This document shows, in pieces, positions 45,010 to 53,473 of a DNA stretch of 64,000 nucleotides. The stretch comes from Mycobacterium sp. MS1601 (GTDB lineage Bacteria > Actinomycetota > Actinomycetes > Mycobacteriales > Mycobacteriaceae). The first letter of the stretch is position 1; the number at the start of each line of letters is the position of its first letter. The notes under the pieces are model-generated. The model was not told the origin of the DNA, did no database searches, and saw nothing but the letters and a program-made list of their open reading frames with translations. The DNA lies in contig NZ_CP019420.1 of NCBI RefSeq assembly GCF_001984215.1, positions 2,294,001 to 2,358,000 on the forward strand, given 5' to 3'. The translations under genes and the position numbers were made by a program.

Positions 45010-45452
45010 AGCAGATACGGCTGTGGCCGTGGGCTATTGGTGTAGTTGCGGCGAGTCTGATTCTGACTCTGGCCGTGATCGGTGGACACGACGGCGCTAC
45101 CCTGAAAGCCATGTCGGCCAGCGAGTCGATGAACGACGAGCAAGCCCGAGCCACCGCCGAAAACACTGTGCGCGTGTGGGTCCGCGAACGCAACGCTCTA
45201 CACCTGGCGAACGTCAATGCCCTGTCATGTGCTGACACCGACAACGGTGCGTTGTACCGAGAAATCGAGAAGGTCGCTGCCGGACAACAGACGGGCGCGC
45301 TTGAAAGAATCGTCGGGACCGGAACATTCACCCGGAACGGATCAGACTGGAGGCTGGTCACCATGTTCGGCGACGGCGCCGCACAGTTCCAGATGCGGGT
45401 TGTCGACGGCGAATTAAGAGTGTGCCAGATCGACTCCGTTCCGGTGCCATGA
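45006..45452 (+). CDS. Small exported or anchored protein, NTF2-like
   Basis: This 148-residue protein has an N-terminal membrane anchor or signal (LWPWAIGVVAASLILTLAVI, 6-25), then a compact domain with AENTVRVWVRERNALHLANV and two cysteines (residues about 75 and 141) that could pair outside the cell. The fold resembles the second half of the preceding product, suggesting gene duplication. It overlaps both neighbours by 4 bases. Confidence 0.6.
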   Translation: MKQIRLWPWAIGVVAASLILTLAVIGGHDGATLKAMSASESMNDEQARATAENTVRVWVRERNALHLANVNALSCADTDNGALYREIEKVAAGQQTGALERIVGTGTFTRNGSDWRLVTMFGDGAAQFQMRVVDGELRVCQIDSVPVP

Positions 45453-46909
45453 GTGAACCTTCGCCGCCGTTGGGTGGTTACCACTGGATCGACCCACCCC
45501 CGGCACCTCCACCCCGCAAACGCCGCCGGCTGTTGCTGTTCATCGCGGTGCCCGTGGTGATCGCGGTCGCGGTCTCCCTGGTCTGGTGGCCCTGGGGATC
45601 CGATCGCAGAACGGCAGCCATCGACGCCCCCATCGGCACCCCCGCCGATATGCTGATCCCCTACTCCCTTGCCCGCCAACCCATTCCCACCTGGCACACC
45701 ACCCCCACCCAACTCGGCCTCCCCCCAGACCGAAGAGTCGGAGAATTGATCGCCAGCATCGCAGACCGCGCCTACTTCCTGTCCACGTCCGAAAACGAAG
45801 CCCTGCTCACCGGGGTGAACCTCACCACCGGCGCACCCCTGTACCCCCCGGTCAACATCCCCGCCTTCACCCTCATCGGTCGCTGTTTCCTCAACGGACC
45901 CACCACCGCACTGTGCATCTCCGAACCCTTCGAACCCGCCGACGCCCTCAACCATCTCTGGATCATCGACCTCACCACCGGCACCATCACCTTCGACGGC
46001 CCCACTGAACTCGAACCCGGAGGCGGTCGCACCCCCGGCCGTCCCGTCCTGCAAGCCGTCGGAAACTACCGCGACGACACCCGCCTGGTCGCCACAGTCG
46101 AGGACCAAGGTGTTCACGGCGTCGGCGAACGCGGCCAACTGACCTGGTTCGTCCCCGGCAGCGGCATCCTGCACATCCCCGACTATCTCGGCGTTTCCGA
46201 CGCACCGCCGCAGTACCTGGTGACGCAAAGCCCGCCACCCAACGATTTCAGCGCCCCGTCACCGGTGTTCTCCGTGCTCGACGGCACCATCCTGACCCCC
46301 ACCCCACCCGAAGGCCTCACCCTCGACCAAGCCGTCGTCTACAACGGCGGATTCGCCTACCAATTCGAACAACCCGCAGAAAACGCCGGCATCCTCTTCT
46401 ACGACACCGACGGCACCCTGCTCAACCGCGTCCAACCCGACGACTCCATGCTCCTGGCCCTCGACAGCGCCGACATGCCCGTCATGTACCACCTCGCCAG
46501 CAACCAATGGCAGGTCTACACCGCCGCCGGAGAACTCCTGCTCTCCATCCCCGCCACGGCACCCACCACCGACTTCCGCACCATCGGCAACCACATCTAC
46601 GCCCGCGTCGCCGGCTTCGTCCACGAAGCCGACTGGCAACAATGGAACCTCGACACCGGCCAACCCGGCCCCACCTGCCGAATACAACTCGACAACATGG
46701 GATACGTCGCCTCCGACGGCACCATCGCCATCACTGACAGCTTCGCAAATACCACCGGTGCCGGATTTGTCTACGCCGCAACTGATCTCAACACCTGCCA
46801 GTCAGCTTGGACCACTCCTGAGCAACGCGACCTGAAAATCTGGAAAGTCAACAACAACAGCCTTATTCAAGTCACCGACCCAGAGATCACCTTGCTGGGA
46901 CCCGGCTAG
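45449..46909 (+). CDS. Anchored beta-propeller-like protein
   Basis: This 486-residue protein has a Pro-rich cytosolic start (MSEPSPPLGGYHWIDPPPAP), one membrane helix (RRLLLFIAVPVVIAVAVSLVWW, about 26-47) and a large outer domain of repeating beta units (LTTGAPLYPPVN, LTTGTITFDGP, DGTILTPTPP, DTDGTLLNRVQP, LDTGQPGPTCR), suggesting a six- to eight-bladed propeller. Codon use is richer in ACC/CCC than its neighbours. Last of the ATGA-linked triad. Function unknown. Confidence 0.6.
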   Translation: MSEPSPPLGGYHWIDPPPAPPPRKRRRLLLFIAVPVVIAVAVSLVWWPWGSDRRTAAIDAPIGTPADMLIPYSLARQPIPTWHTTPTQLGLPPDRRVGELIASIADRAYFLSTSENEALLTGVNLTTGAPLYPPVNIPAFTLIGRCFLNGPTTALCISEPFEPADALNHLWIIDLTTGTITFDGPTELEPGGGRTPGRPVLQAVGNYRDDTRLVATVEDQGVHGVGERGQLTWFVPGSGILHIPDYLGVSDAPPQYLVTQSPPPNDFSAPSPVFSVLDGTILTPTPPEGLTLDQAVVYNGGFAYQFEQPAENAGILFYDTDGTLLNRVQPDDSMLLALDSADMPVMYHLASNQWQVYTAAGELLLSIPATAPTTDFRTIGNHIYARVAGFVHEADWQQWNLDTGQPGPTCRIQLDNMGYVASDGTIAITDSFANTTGAGFVYAATDLNTCQSAWTTPEQRDLKIWKVNNNSLIQVTDPEITLLGPG

Positions 46910-46964
46910 AACCCGCGCCGGAGGTACCGCACTGCAGAGGCGTCGTCGGAAATCAGCTGATCAA

Positions 46965-47343
46965 TCCGTTGGTGCAGGGCAGCGCGCGTCGTCGGGAGTG
47001 CCCGCATCGAAAGCCGGCTGCCGGGGCTGGCCGACGAGCTCGCCGGCGCTGGTCGCCTTGCGGGCACCGCCGGACGCCTAGACAACCTTCCCCAGCTACC
47101 CGAGCCCGGCGAGCTACCCAAGCCACCCGAAGCTACGAACTGGTCGAGTGGCAACCGGGAGACCCTCGGAACGGCAAGTGGGATATGGGCCATGTCGCAT
47201 GGCCAGGAGTACCGTACTTTGCGCGAGCAGTACTTGAGCGGGGACATCAGCGTGGAGGATTTCCTCTCCGAGTATCGAGAACCCGACAATTACCGGGCGC
47301 AAGACCCTGGCCGAAATCGATCACACGTGGACGAAGGGCCGTG
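46965..47343 (+). pseudogene. C-terminal GH-E nuclease toxin remnant
   Basis: The frame ending at the TGA at 47341-47343 reads SGDISVEDFLSEYREPDNYR and ends NRSHVDEGP. The preceding block of the same module (ELVEWQPGDPRNGKWDMGHV, 47110-47180) lies in another frame, and a Pro-rich linker (LPQLPEPGELPKPPEA) is back in the first frame. Together they spell a GH-E type nuclease domain as used at the C-terminus of polymorphic toxins, split by two frameshifts (about 47110 and 47190). No N-terminal secretion domain is attached. An immunity-like gene starts 25 bases later. Confidence 0.7.
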
Positions 47344-47368
47344 AGGCCACACCGAAAGGAGTCCGCTG

Positions 47369-47893
47369 ATGTCCAGCCCCATCATTTTGGCCAAACGTGC
47401 TTCCTACGAAGAGTTCCTGAAGAGTTACGACCCTGCCATGGCCGCCACGTGCCGCTCCGCGGGACAGACCCTGCTCTTCAGTTCGGTGGCCAACAGGGAT
47501 ATCGATGCCCGAGTCGCCATCACCACCCGGTTGCTCGACGACGGGGCCGACCCAACGGTGGTGGCCAAGGGCCTCAATGTCCTTCACGTGTTGTTCGGAC
47601 GCCCGGGTCACGATGCAGAACAAGAGGCCCCAATGCTGCGACGCCTCATTGAGGGTGGTGCTGATGTCAATCTGGTGTCGAAGCGCTACGGCCCGCCTCT
47701 GGTCGGTTTGATCGAACACGGGCCGACACCGGAGAGTGCCCGTGTGCCGTTTTACAACGTCCTCTTCGAACGCCCCGGCCTCGACTTGTCCGCTCCGTAC
47801 GGTCAAGGTACGTTGCGGGACTTCATCTTCAACTCGGCATACCACCTGCCCCTACTCCGTAAGCGGGTCGAGGATTACGAGAAGGCCGCCTGA
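47369..47893 (+). CDS. Ankyrin-type immunity-like protein A
   Basis: This 174-residue protein has ankyrin-like helices (ITTRLLDDGADPTVVAKGLN, LRRLIEGGADVNLVSKRYGP) flanked by unique ends. Ankyrin proteins of this kind act as immunity factors next to secreted nuclease toxins, and the GH-E remnant directly precedes it. AAAGGAG ends 7 bases before the ATG. It is about half identical, by eye, to the protein at 49021. Likely cytosolic; it binds the toxin if the pairing holds. Confidence 0.7.
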   Translation: MSSPIILAKRASYEEFLKSYDPAMAATCRSAGQTLLFSSVANRDIDARVAITTRLLDDGADPTVVAKGLNVLHVLFGRPGHDAEQEAPMLRRLIEGGADVNLVSKRYGPPLVGLIEHGPTPESARVPFYNVLFERPGLDLSAPYGQGTLRDFIFNSAYHLPLLRKRVEDYEKAA

Positions 47894-48255
47894 TGCAATC
47901 CATCGAGTTCAACCCCAAAGCGGGCGCATGTCTGGCGACCGCCAACGTCATGCAGCGCCGCGGCTTGGTCCGCTGGATGTGGCGTAGACCGTCGCAGGGC
48001 CCGGCAGACAATGGCTGGAGGATCATGAGCCATATCGACACCAGCGAATACTTGAACACGCCAGGCAATTGGCAGATGGTGTCCTACAACGAGGTCTGCG
48101 CCATCGAACCTGCGTTGATCGGAATATGGGACTTCCCAGTTGGATCGGATCTGCAGATCGTCAGGGATGACAGGGGCATTCGGGTCGTCGACACCCCTAC
48201 CGGGCGCGAGATCCCCCGCGAGAACCTTTATGTGCCGCCGCAGGACCGTGCATGA
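47893..48255 (+). CDS. DUF2185/Imm33-like protein
   Basis: This 120-residue protein has GACLATANVMQRRGLVRWMW and GWRIMSHIDTSEYLNTPGNW. It follows the DUF2185 (immunity protein 33-like) pattern of ATdrV...WMyRe...DSGWrf.s..DtdeY. It overlaps the previous stop (TGATG) and is therefore co-translated. Such domains occur as immunity proteins in polymorphic toxin loci. The cognate toxin is not in the window. Confidence 0.65.
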   Translation: MQSIEFNPKAGACLATANVMQRRGLVRWMWRRPSQGPADNGWRIMSHIDTSEYLNTPGNWQMVSYNEVCAIEPALIGIWDFPVGSDLQIVRDDRGIRVVDTPTGREIPRENLYVPPQDRA

Positions 48256-48267
48256 GGGTCTACACGG

Positions 48268-48978
48268 GTGCCATCTGTCAACCCTGAATACGCACGGCCC
48301 GCATGGGCAGCGGATGCGTCGCTGCGCACCATCTGGGTCGCCGCCGACGAGCCACCGGAATGGATCTCTGGCCGCGTCGACGCGTTGTTGACCACTTTGC
48401 AGTCCTCGTTCGGTATCGGCGGTTGATCGACGTCGAAGGGCCAGCAGTGGAAAGGTTCGCCAGATGCGTTGACCGACATCGTCAGGAGCCATGTCACCAT
48501 CGGGACGGTCGGTGACCCCGAGCTCGAAAGTGGTTATGTCTCCACGGTTTCGGGGTCGAGTTCGCAACTGGGTCTGCGTGTACAGGTTTCTGCGGGTTCA
48601 CAATCCGCCGGCCGGCGAATTCCCGTGCACAACCTAGGGATCGACCTGCGTGAGCTCGTCGACGGCGCCGTCACCAGCGCGGTGCGAGACACGATCTGTG
48701 CCCATGTTGCCGGCACTTTCGCACCGGCTATGCTCACGCTGTCCGACGCGGCAGTGAACCGCCTGGCTCGGCGGGGCGGCTGGAAGATCGGGGTCGGTTA
48801 CCGCACTTGGATCAGCAACGAAGTGGGGTCTGTCGACCACGCCGCCGACGGGTTGACCTTCACCTCTGTCGCGGGTGGGAACATGCTCTCCACGCCCGAT
48901 GACTGTTCTGCCGAACAGGTCGTGGCCGCGATGACCGAGACCCTCACACGCAACAGTCTGGACGAGATTCCGCACTAG
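48268..48978 (+). pseudogene. Imm52-like immunity protein interrupted by a stop
   Basis: GTG 48268 opens a 52-codon frame (MPSVNPEYARPAWAADASLR, then LRTIWVAADEPPEWISGRVD) ending in TGA at 48424-48426. The same frame continues without further stops (GQQWKGSPDALTDIVRSHVT to NSLDEIPH, stop 48976-48978). Read through, it gives a 236-residue protein whose first part resembles Imm52-type immunity proteins; that likeness is weak. The downstream part alone could start only at TTG 48469. A nonsense change of a Trp or Arg codon is the simplest account. Confidence 0.5.
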
Positions 48979-49020
48979 GTGCAGGCCCGTAACCTGTCAC
49001 AACATGCGGAGGAGGTATCG

Positions 49021-49584
49021 ATGGCCAGCGTGAGTTTCGCCGCAGGGTCTGCTACTTACGAGCAGTTTCTCGAGGCACGCCACCCTGTCGATGCTGTCAG
49101 CTTCCGCAAGTCCGGTGGCCGCACGCTATTGTTCGATTCCGTTGCCAACAAAGCCATTTCCGCTCGTATCGCCATCACCCACCGCCTGCTGGACGATGGC
49201 GCTGACCCCTCGGTCGAATCCGCTGGGATCAACGTCCTACATGTTCTCTTCGGACGACGCGGCCATGATGCACAGCGGGAAGCCCCCATGGTGCAGCGCC
49301 TACTGGACGGCGGCGCCGACATCAATCTGGTGTCACCGAGATTCGGCCCGCCGCTGATCGGACTGGCGAAGAACGGCCCACGACCAGAGACTGCGCGAGT
49401 CCCCCTCTACGACTTGATCTTTGACCGCCCCGACCTTGACCTGTCACTTCCTTCGGGGACGGCAGGGAAGTCGTTGCGGGAGTTTGTGCTCGCGCATTCG
49501 GGGATGCCGCTGCTGCATGAGAAGATCCAACAGTTCGACAGGCGCCGCCGATCACCGGAACGAGAGCACTGTAATGGGCTTTGA
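49021..49584 (+). CDS. Ankyrin-type immunity-like protein B
   Basis: This 187-residue paralogue of the protein at 47369 shares TLLFDSVANK, ITHRLLDDGADPSV, LNVLHVLFGRRGHDAQ-type and LLDGGADINLVSPRFGPPL segments. GGAGGAGG lies just before ATG 49021. The C-terminal 40 residues differ most, which may set toxin specificity. The 3' end overlaps the next gene by 11 bases. Confidence 0.7.
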   Translation: MASVSFAAGSATYEQFLEARHPVDAVSFRKSGGRTLLFDSVANKAISARIAITHRLLDDGADPSVESAGINVLHVLFGRRGHDAQREAPMVQRLLDGGADINLVSPRFGPPLIGLAKNGPRPETARVPLYDLIFDRPDLDLSLPSGTAGKSLREFVLAHSGMPLLHEKIQQFDRRRRSPEREHCNGL

Positions 49585-49903
49585 AGAACTCAGTGCCGAC
49601 CAGCTGATTCACTGGCTGAGCAGCTGGATCGGAAAGGTCTCCGGAACAGCGGGCTTCACGGCACAGGGCTCGGCCGAGCAGACGGGCTCTCTCACCGTGT
49701 CCGTGCATGGCGATCTCCAGCGGGTACATCTGAAACCGTCGGCCGCAGGGATCCGGCCCGAACTACTGAGCCGCGCGATCGAACAGGGTTACGTCGAGAC
49801 CTATCGGGAGGCGCTGCGCCAGGTCGGGCTGATCTTCGACCGGGTGGAAAGTCACGCCGCGGGATCCGGAGTTGGTGGCACGTATCAGGCGAGTTCGTGG
49901 TGA
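49574..49903 (+). CDS. YbaB/EbfC-like ESX-associated protein
   Basis: This 109-residue protein has GSLTVSVHGDLQRVHLKPSA with flanking helices, the YbaB/EbfC nucleoid-associated fold that recurs in mycobacterial ESX loci. Such proteins bind DNA in other bacteria; in ESX loci the role is unknown. The gene overlaps the 3' end of the ankyrin gene by 11 bases and precedes the EspI-like ATPase gene. Confidence 0.65.
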   Translation: MGFEELSADQLIHWLSSWIGKVSGTAGFTAQGSAEQTGSLTVSVHGDLQRVHLKPSAAGIRPELLSRAIEQGYVETYREALRQVGLIFDRVESHAAGSGVGGTYQASSW

Positions 49904-50009
49904 GCACGAAGACCGTGAGGGGTTGCGCCGGATGCTGCGGCACCGGGAGACGGTCGCCGAGGAGGCGGACTGGGATCCCGTCGCCGATCCTCTGCGGCGG
50001 CAGGTGTAA
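49875..50009 (+). CDS. Short basic frame, likely gene fragment
   Basis: An out-of-frame GTG inside the end of the YbaB-like gene opens 44 codons, ARIRRVRGEHEDREGLRRML and on to WDPVADPLRRQV. The charged helical composition looks like the C-terminus of a T7SS-associated protein rather than chance. Protein-like sequence also precedes the GTG in the same frame. I cannot tell a small gene from a relic. Confidence 0.3.
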   Translation: MARIRRVRGEHEDREGLRRMLRHRETVAEEADWDPVADPLRRQV

Positions 50010-50134
50010 CCGCGCGTCACCGAGGGCTGGCTGCTGCGCTGGGCCCAGAACGACTCTTCAACGGCCTCTGGCGTCAGCCTGATCCGGTGGTGGCCGATAC
50101 TGGTGTCGCGACACGCACCTCGAGGAGGCCGACA

Positions 50135-51175
50135 GTGACACAGCATGACGGTTTCGTGCCAAGGCAGCCGGACCACGGACGGCAACCAGCACCCCCGCGT
50201 GCCGGAGATCCCCGCCTGGCGCCACCACCGTTTCCCGGCCCCCAGGCGCCACCTCCGCCACCTGGCTGGTCCCCCCAGCCGGCCCCTGTGCCCAGGTCAG
50301 CCAAGCCGCGCCCCGACGCGGGCTGGCGTCTCGCGCTGTACCGACTCACCTTCGGACTGGTCAATCCTGGTCCGACGGCGGCGCAACGGCGCCAGGCCGA
50401 GCTAGCCGCCGTGGTCCGCGCACCACTGCGCGGCCGCCTCAAGATCGGTGTGCTCGGCAAGGGGGGTGTCGGCAAGACGTCCGTGGCGGCCAGTGTGGGC
50501 TCGATCTTCGCCGAGCAGAGACCGTCGGACCGCGTGGTTGCCCTCGACGCCGACACCGCCTTCGGGCGGTTGGCCAGTCGCATCGATCCGACGGTGCAGG
50601 GGTCCTACTGGGAGCTGGCCAACGACAGGAACCTGCAGTCGTTCGCCGACCTGCAACGCCGGTTGGGACACAATCCCACCGGGTTGTACGTGCTGGCCGG
50701 TGAGCACCCGACAACCCGACGCCGGGTGCTCGATCCAGCCGTCTACCGAGAGACCGCCCACCGGCTCGATCGGCACTTCACCATCTCGGTGATCGACTGC
50801 GGCTCCACCATGGACGCTCCTGTCACCCAGGAGGCACTGCGCGACCTCGACGCCCTGATCGTGGTGTCCTCGCCGTGGGCAGACGGGGCCGCGGCCGCCG
50901 CGCAGACCATGGAGTGGCTGGCCAACCACGGCCGCACCGAACTGCTGCGCCGAACCGTGGTGGTGCTCAACGACTCCGACGGTCATTCCGACAAGAGAAC
51001 CCGCGCGTCGCTGGCCTACCAGTTCACCAGCCGCGGACAGGTGGTGGTCGAGGTGCCGTTCGACCCGCATCTGCGGCCCGGCGGCGTCATCGACGTCACC
51101 GGTGAGATGTCGCCGATGGTGAAGCTGCGGTTCATGGAGATAGCCGCGGCCATCGCCCGGCACTTCGCGCGTTAG
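50135..51175 (+). CDS. EspI-like MinD/ParA-type ATPase of an ESX locus
   Basis: This 346-residue protein has a Pro-rich N-terminus (1-60) and a MinD-like ATPase domain with deviant Walker A KGGVGKT (109-115), VVALDADTAFGRLAS and ISVIDCGSTMDAPVT. EspI proteins in ESX-1 tune secretion to ATP levels. GAGGAGG at 50122-50128, 6 bases before GTG 50135, fixes the start. It is intact, unlike the related relic at 40806. No ESX core channel gene is next to it. Confidence 0.8.
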   Translation: MTQHDGFVPRQPDHGRQPAPPRAGDPRLAPPPFPGPQAPPPPPGWSPQPAPVPRSAKPRPDAGWRLALYRLTFGLVNPGPTAAQRRQAELAAVVRAPLRGRLKIGVLGKGGVGKTSVAASVGSIFAEQRPSDRVVALDADTAFGRLASRIDPTVQGSYWELANDRNLQSFADLQRRLGHNPTGLYVLAGEHPTTRRRVLDPAVYRETAHRLDRHFTISVIDCGSTMDAPVTQEALRDLDALIVVSSPWADGAAAAAQTMEWLANHGRTELLRRTVVVLNDSDGHSDKRTRASLAYQFTSRGQVVVEVPFDPHLRPGGVIDVTGEMSPMVKLRFMEIAAAIARHFAR

Positions 51176-52210
51176 CTATTGCTCCGGCATGGATTTTGGC
51201 GGTTGATACCCGTTCGGCCATCGGGTATCTGGGTCGTACGACACTCCGTTGACGCTGGTATCGACCAGATCGGCATGCGATAGATTTGCACCGTGCAGCT
51301 TCGCCCAATCCAGACTTGCGTTGGACAGGTCGGCAAACGTTAGAGATGCGTACTTGAGATTTACGTTGTACAAGCGCGCCCGATTCAACTTGGCGAAGTC
51401 GAAAAGCATACCGTCTGGGATGGCGCAGCCTATGAACTGCGCGTCTTGCAATTGCGACCCACTGAACGAAATTACATTGTTCAGGCTGCCTTGAAATTCG
51501 ACAGCCCTGAGATCCGCATACTTGAGAAGTGCGAAATCGCCGGGCTCGCTGCCGAATTCGGGAACTACATCTTGGCATATCAGTGAGACGATCAACGCAC
51601 GAATAGGGCCATCCGAACCAGCATCTGCGCGTGTACCGTCAGCCGTGTACGTCGGATTGGGACTGGTGACGTAGGCCGCCAGAACACTGAGACACACCTT
51701 GGCCTCTTCGGAAATTCCAAGCTCGCGCCAGTCTTTGACCAACGCAGCCATCGCGTAGGCTCCGGACCGCCGAATGGCGGGTCGGTCGTGGGCAAGCTGC
51801 TCAGTCGCTTCTGCGAATCGTGACCGAAGATCCTTGATGTCGTCGCGCCGCCGTTGGTCGGTCCACCGGGTTTGTTCGTCTTGGCGTTGAGCTTCCCAAC
51901 GATCTTGGTCATTCTTCGTCTGGGTCACCCAGCGTTGGTGATCGAGTTCTCGCTGTGTCCGAAGCTCCCCTAGCTGGGTGTGGCTGTTGTGGAGGGCAAT
52001 TGCTGCGGCGGTGACTGCGGCAAGCGCGGCCAGAACAGTCGCGTATGGCTGGCCAGCACCGCGCCAGAACCCCTCCCACTTCCAGACCCAAGACGCGATG
52101 GCAAGCCCCGCCAACGACAAGAGACCGACTACCACCGCCCACGCTGCCACCTTCATCAGCGGCGGGTTTGGCCTGTCAGGTATGTCGTCACTCGTCGGCT
52201 CTGGAAGCAC
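51176..52210 (-). CDS. Membrane-anchored coiled-coil pentapeptide-repeat protein
   Basis: This 344-residue protein has two N-terminal membrane helices (about 20-80: VAAWAVVVGLLSLAGLAIAS and ATVLAALAAVTAAAIAL), a charged coiled coil (85-145, LRTQRELDHQRWVTQTKNDQ...), a helical middle and a C-terminal pentapeptide-repeat domain (about 245-320: FAKLNRARLYNVNLKYASLTFADLSNASL). It ends at the base next to the EspI-like stop (convergent). GTG 52210, TTG 52219 and ATG 52156 are possible starts. GC content looks lower than its neighbours. Role unknown; phage-defence-like architecture. Confidence 0.7.
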   Translation of the reverse strand: MLPEPTSDDIPDRPNPPLMKVAAWAVVVGLLSLAGLAIASWVWKWEGFWRGAGQPYATVLAALAAVTAAAIALHNSHTQLGELRTQRELDHQRWVTQTKNDQDRWEAQRQDEQTRWTDQRRRDDIKDLRSRFAEATEQLAHDRPAIRRSGAYAMAALVKDWRELGISEEAKVCLSVLAAYVTSPNPTYTADGTRADAGSDGPIRALIVSLICQDVVPEFGSEPGDFALLKYADLRAVEFQGSLNNVISFSGSQLQDAQFIGCAIPDGMLFDFAKLNRARLYNVNLKYASLTFADLSNASLDWAKLHGANLSHADLVDTSVNGVSYDPDTRWPNGYQPPKSMPEQ

Positions 52211-52262
52211 GCTGCTCAACCTAGATCGCGATTTGTGCAAACGCCCATAATGTGAGCGCGCG

Positions 52263-52913
52263 TTAGAGATCGATCGGGACGTGCTTTTCGGCGCAGGCAT
52301 CACGCATCGCCGCGACGATGTCCGGGGTTCGGATGGTCTCGAGATCCTCGACGGTGACCGACCCGCGGTCCGTCCGGTGCTGTGCAGCCACGCGTGAATC
52401 CCGCAGTCGTTCAGCACGTTCCACCACATTGCGGGAGAATCGCCCGTTCTGCATGACGTCGATGCCGTGGGCGCCGTCCGGGGCCCGGTAGGCACGCAGA
52501 ATCCGGCACCCGGCGTTGAAGGCTTCCTGGGCCGCCGGCTCGATGACGGTGGCGCGAGGCCGTCCGTAGCGCAGCGCGATCTCCACCAACTCGTCCGGGT
52601 TGTAGGACTCGAACCTCAGCTTGCGGTTGAACCGGCCCGCCAGACCCGGGTTCACCGTGAGGAACTCGTCGACCTCCTTCTCGTAACCCGCACCGATGAA
52701 ACAGAAGTCGAAACGGTGCACTTCCAGGGCTACCAGAAGCTGGTTGACGGCCTCCATCCCGATCATGTCGGGTCTGCCGTCGTGGTGTCGCTCCACCAGT
52801 GAGTAGAACTCGTGCTTCATCCGGACGGAGAACCGGGTGATGGCAGCTTTCAGTCTGCGGTTGTAGAACAGGTGACCCGAATTCTGGTCGCGATTTGAAA
52901 GGTTCAGTGGCAC
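52263..52913 (-). pseudogene. Truncated EccA (AAA+ ATPase) C-terminal fragment
   Basis: Residues about 50-216 follow the C-terminal half of ESX EccA proteins: MEAVNQLLVALEVHRFDFCFIGAGYEKEVDEFL, then NPGLAGRFNRKLRFESYNPDELVEIALRYG-type sensor and arginine-finger sequence, and the small lid domain. The N-terminal TPR domain and the Walker A and B motifs are missing. The first 35 residues are unrelated. The 216-residue frame is open and may still be translated, but cannot be an active ATPase. Confidence 0.75.
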
Positions 52914-53054
52914 GCCCGGTGTCCCTTCACCGCTCTATCTGTAATACGCCGCACTTTGTCACCATAACGGCGCCGCTGACTGCTCGACGACACCAAACTC
53001 GAGGCGCTACGAGACTGGCGTGCCGGGAGTGGCGGGTGTTCCGCAGGAGCCCTC

Positions 53055-53345
53055 TCATCGCAGACCGCCTCCGTATCGTGCCTCGTTGTCGGCCCGGGCT
53101 TCCTCCCGCAGGGCGTCGAATGCGGCGTTGAGGCGGCGGGCGAGATCCGTGTGGGTGTATTCGACGGTGACGCTTGGATGCAGAGTCAATTCGAGCAACT
53201 TTCCATCAGAATTGACCACGGCTTGGATGTCACCGAGATCAACGCTATAGGTGATCTTCTCTGCCTCGGCGACCAATTTTTCCCATCGGTCCGCCGCGGC
53301 GTTCAATTCCCGGAGAACTTCGTCGACCAGGGCGCGGTCATCCAT
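53055..53345 (-). CDS. YbaB/EbfC-like ESX-associated protein
   Basis: This 96-residue protein has LVAEAEKITYSVDLGDIQAV and SDGKLLELTLHPSVTVEYTH, the beta core of YbaB/EbfC-type proteins, between two helices. It lies 128 bases downstream of the Rv3863-like gene on the same strand, and probably in the same transcript. Role at ESX loci unknown. Confidence 0.7.
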   Translation of the reverse strand: MDDRALVDEVLRELNAAADRWEKLVAEAEKITYSVDLGDIQAVVNSDGKLLELTLHPSVTVEYTHTDLARRLNAAFDALREEARADNEARYGGGLR

Positions 53346-53473
53346 CGATACCCGCTCTCCGGTGGCGGCAACCGCCCCGGCCCGACCCCGACATTCCGCC
53401 AGTATGTCCAGGCCCGGCGAGTCTCGTCAATTCATCTCAGCACGCAGCGCCAGCCATCTTCAGCAACGTCGCC

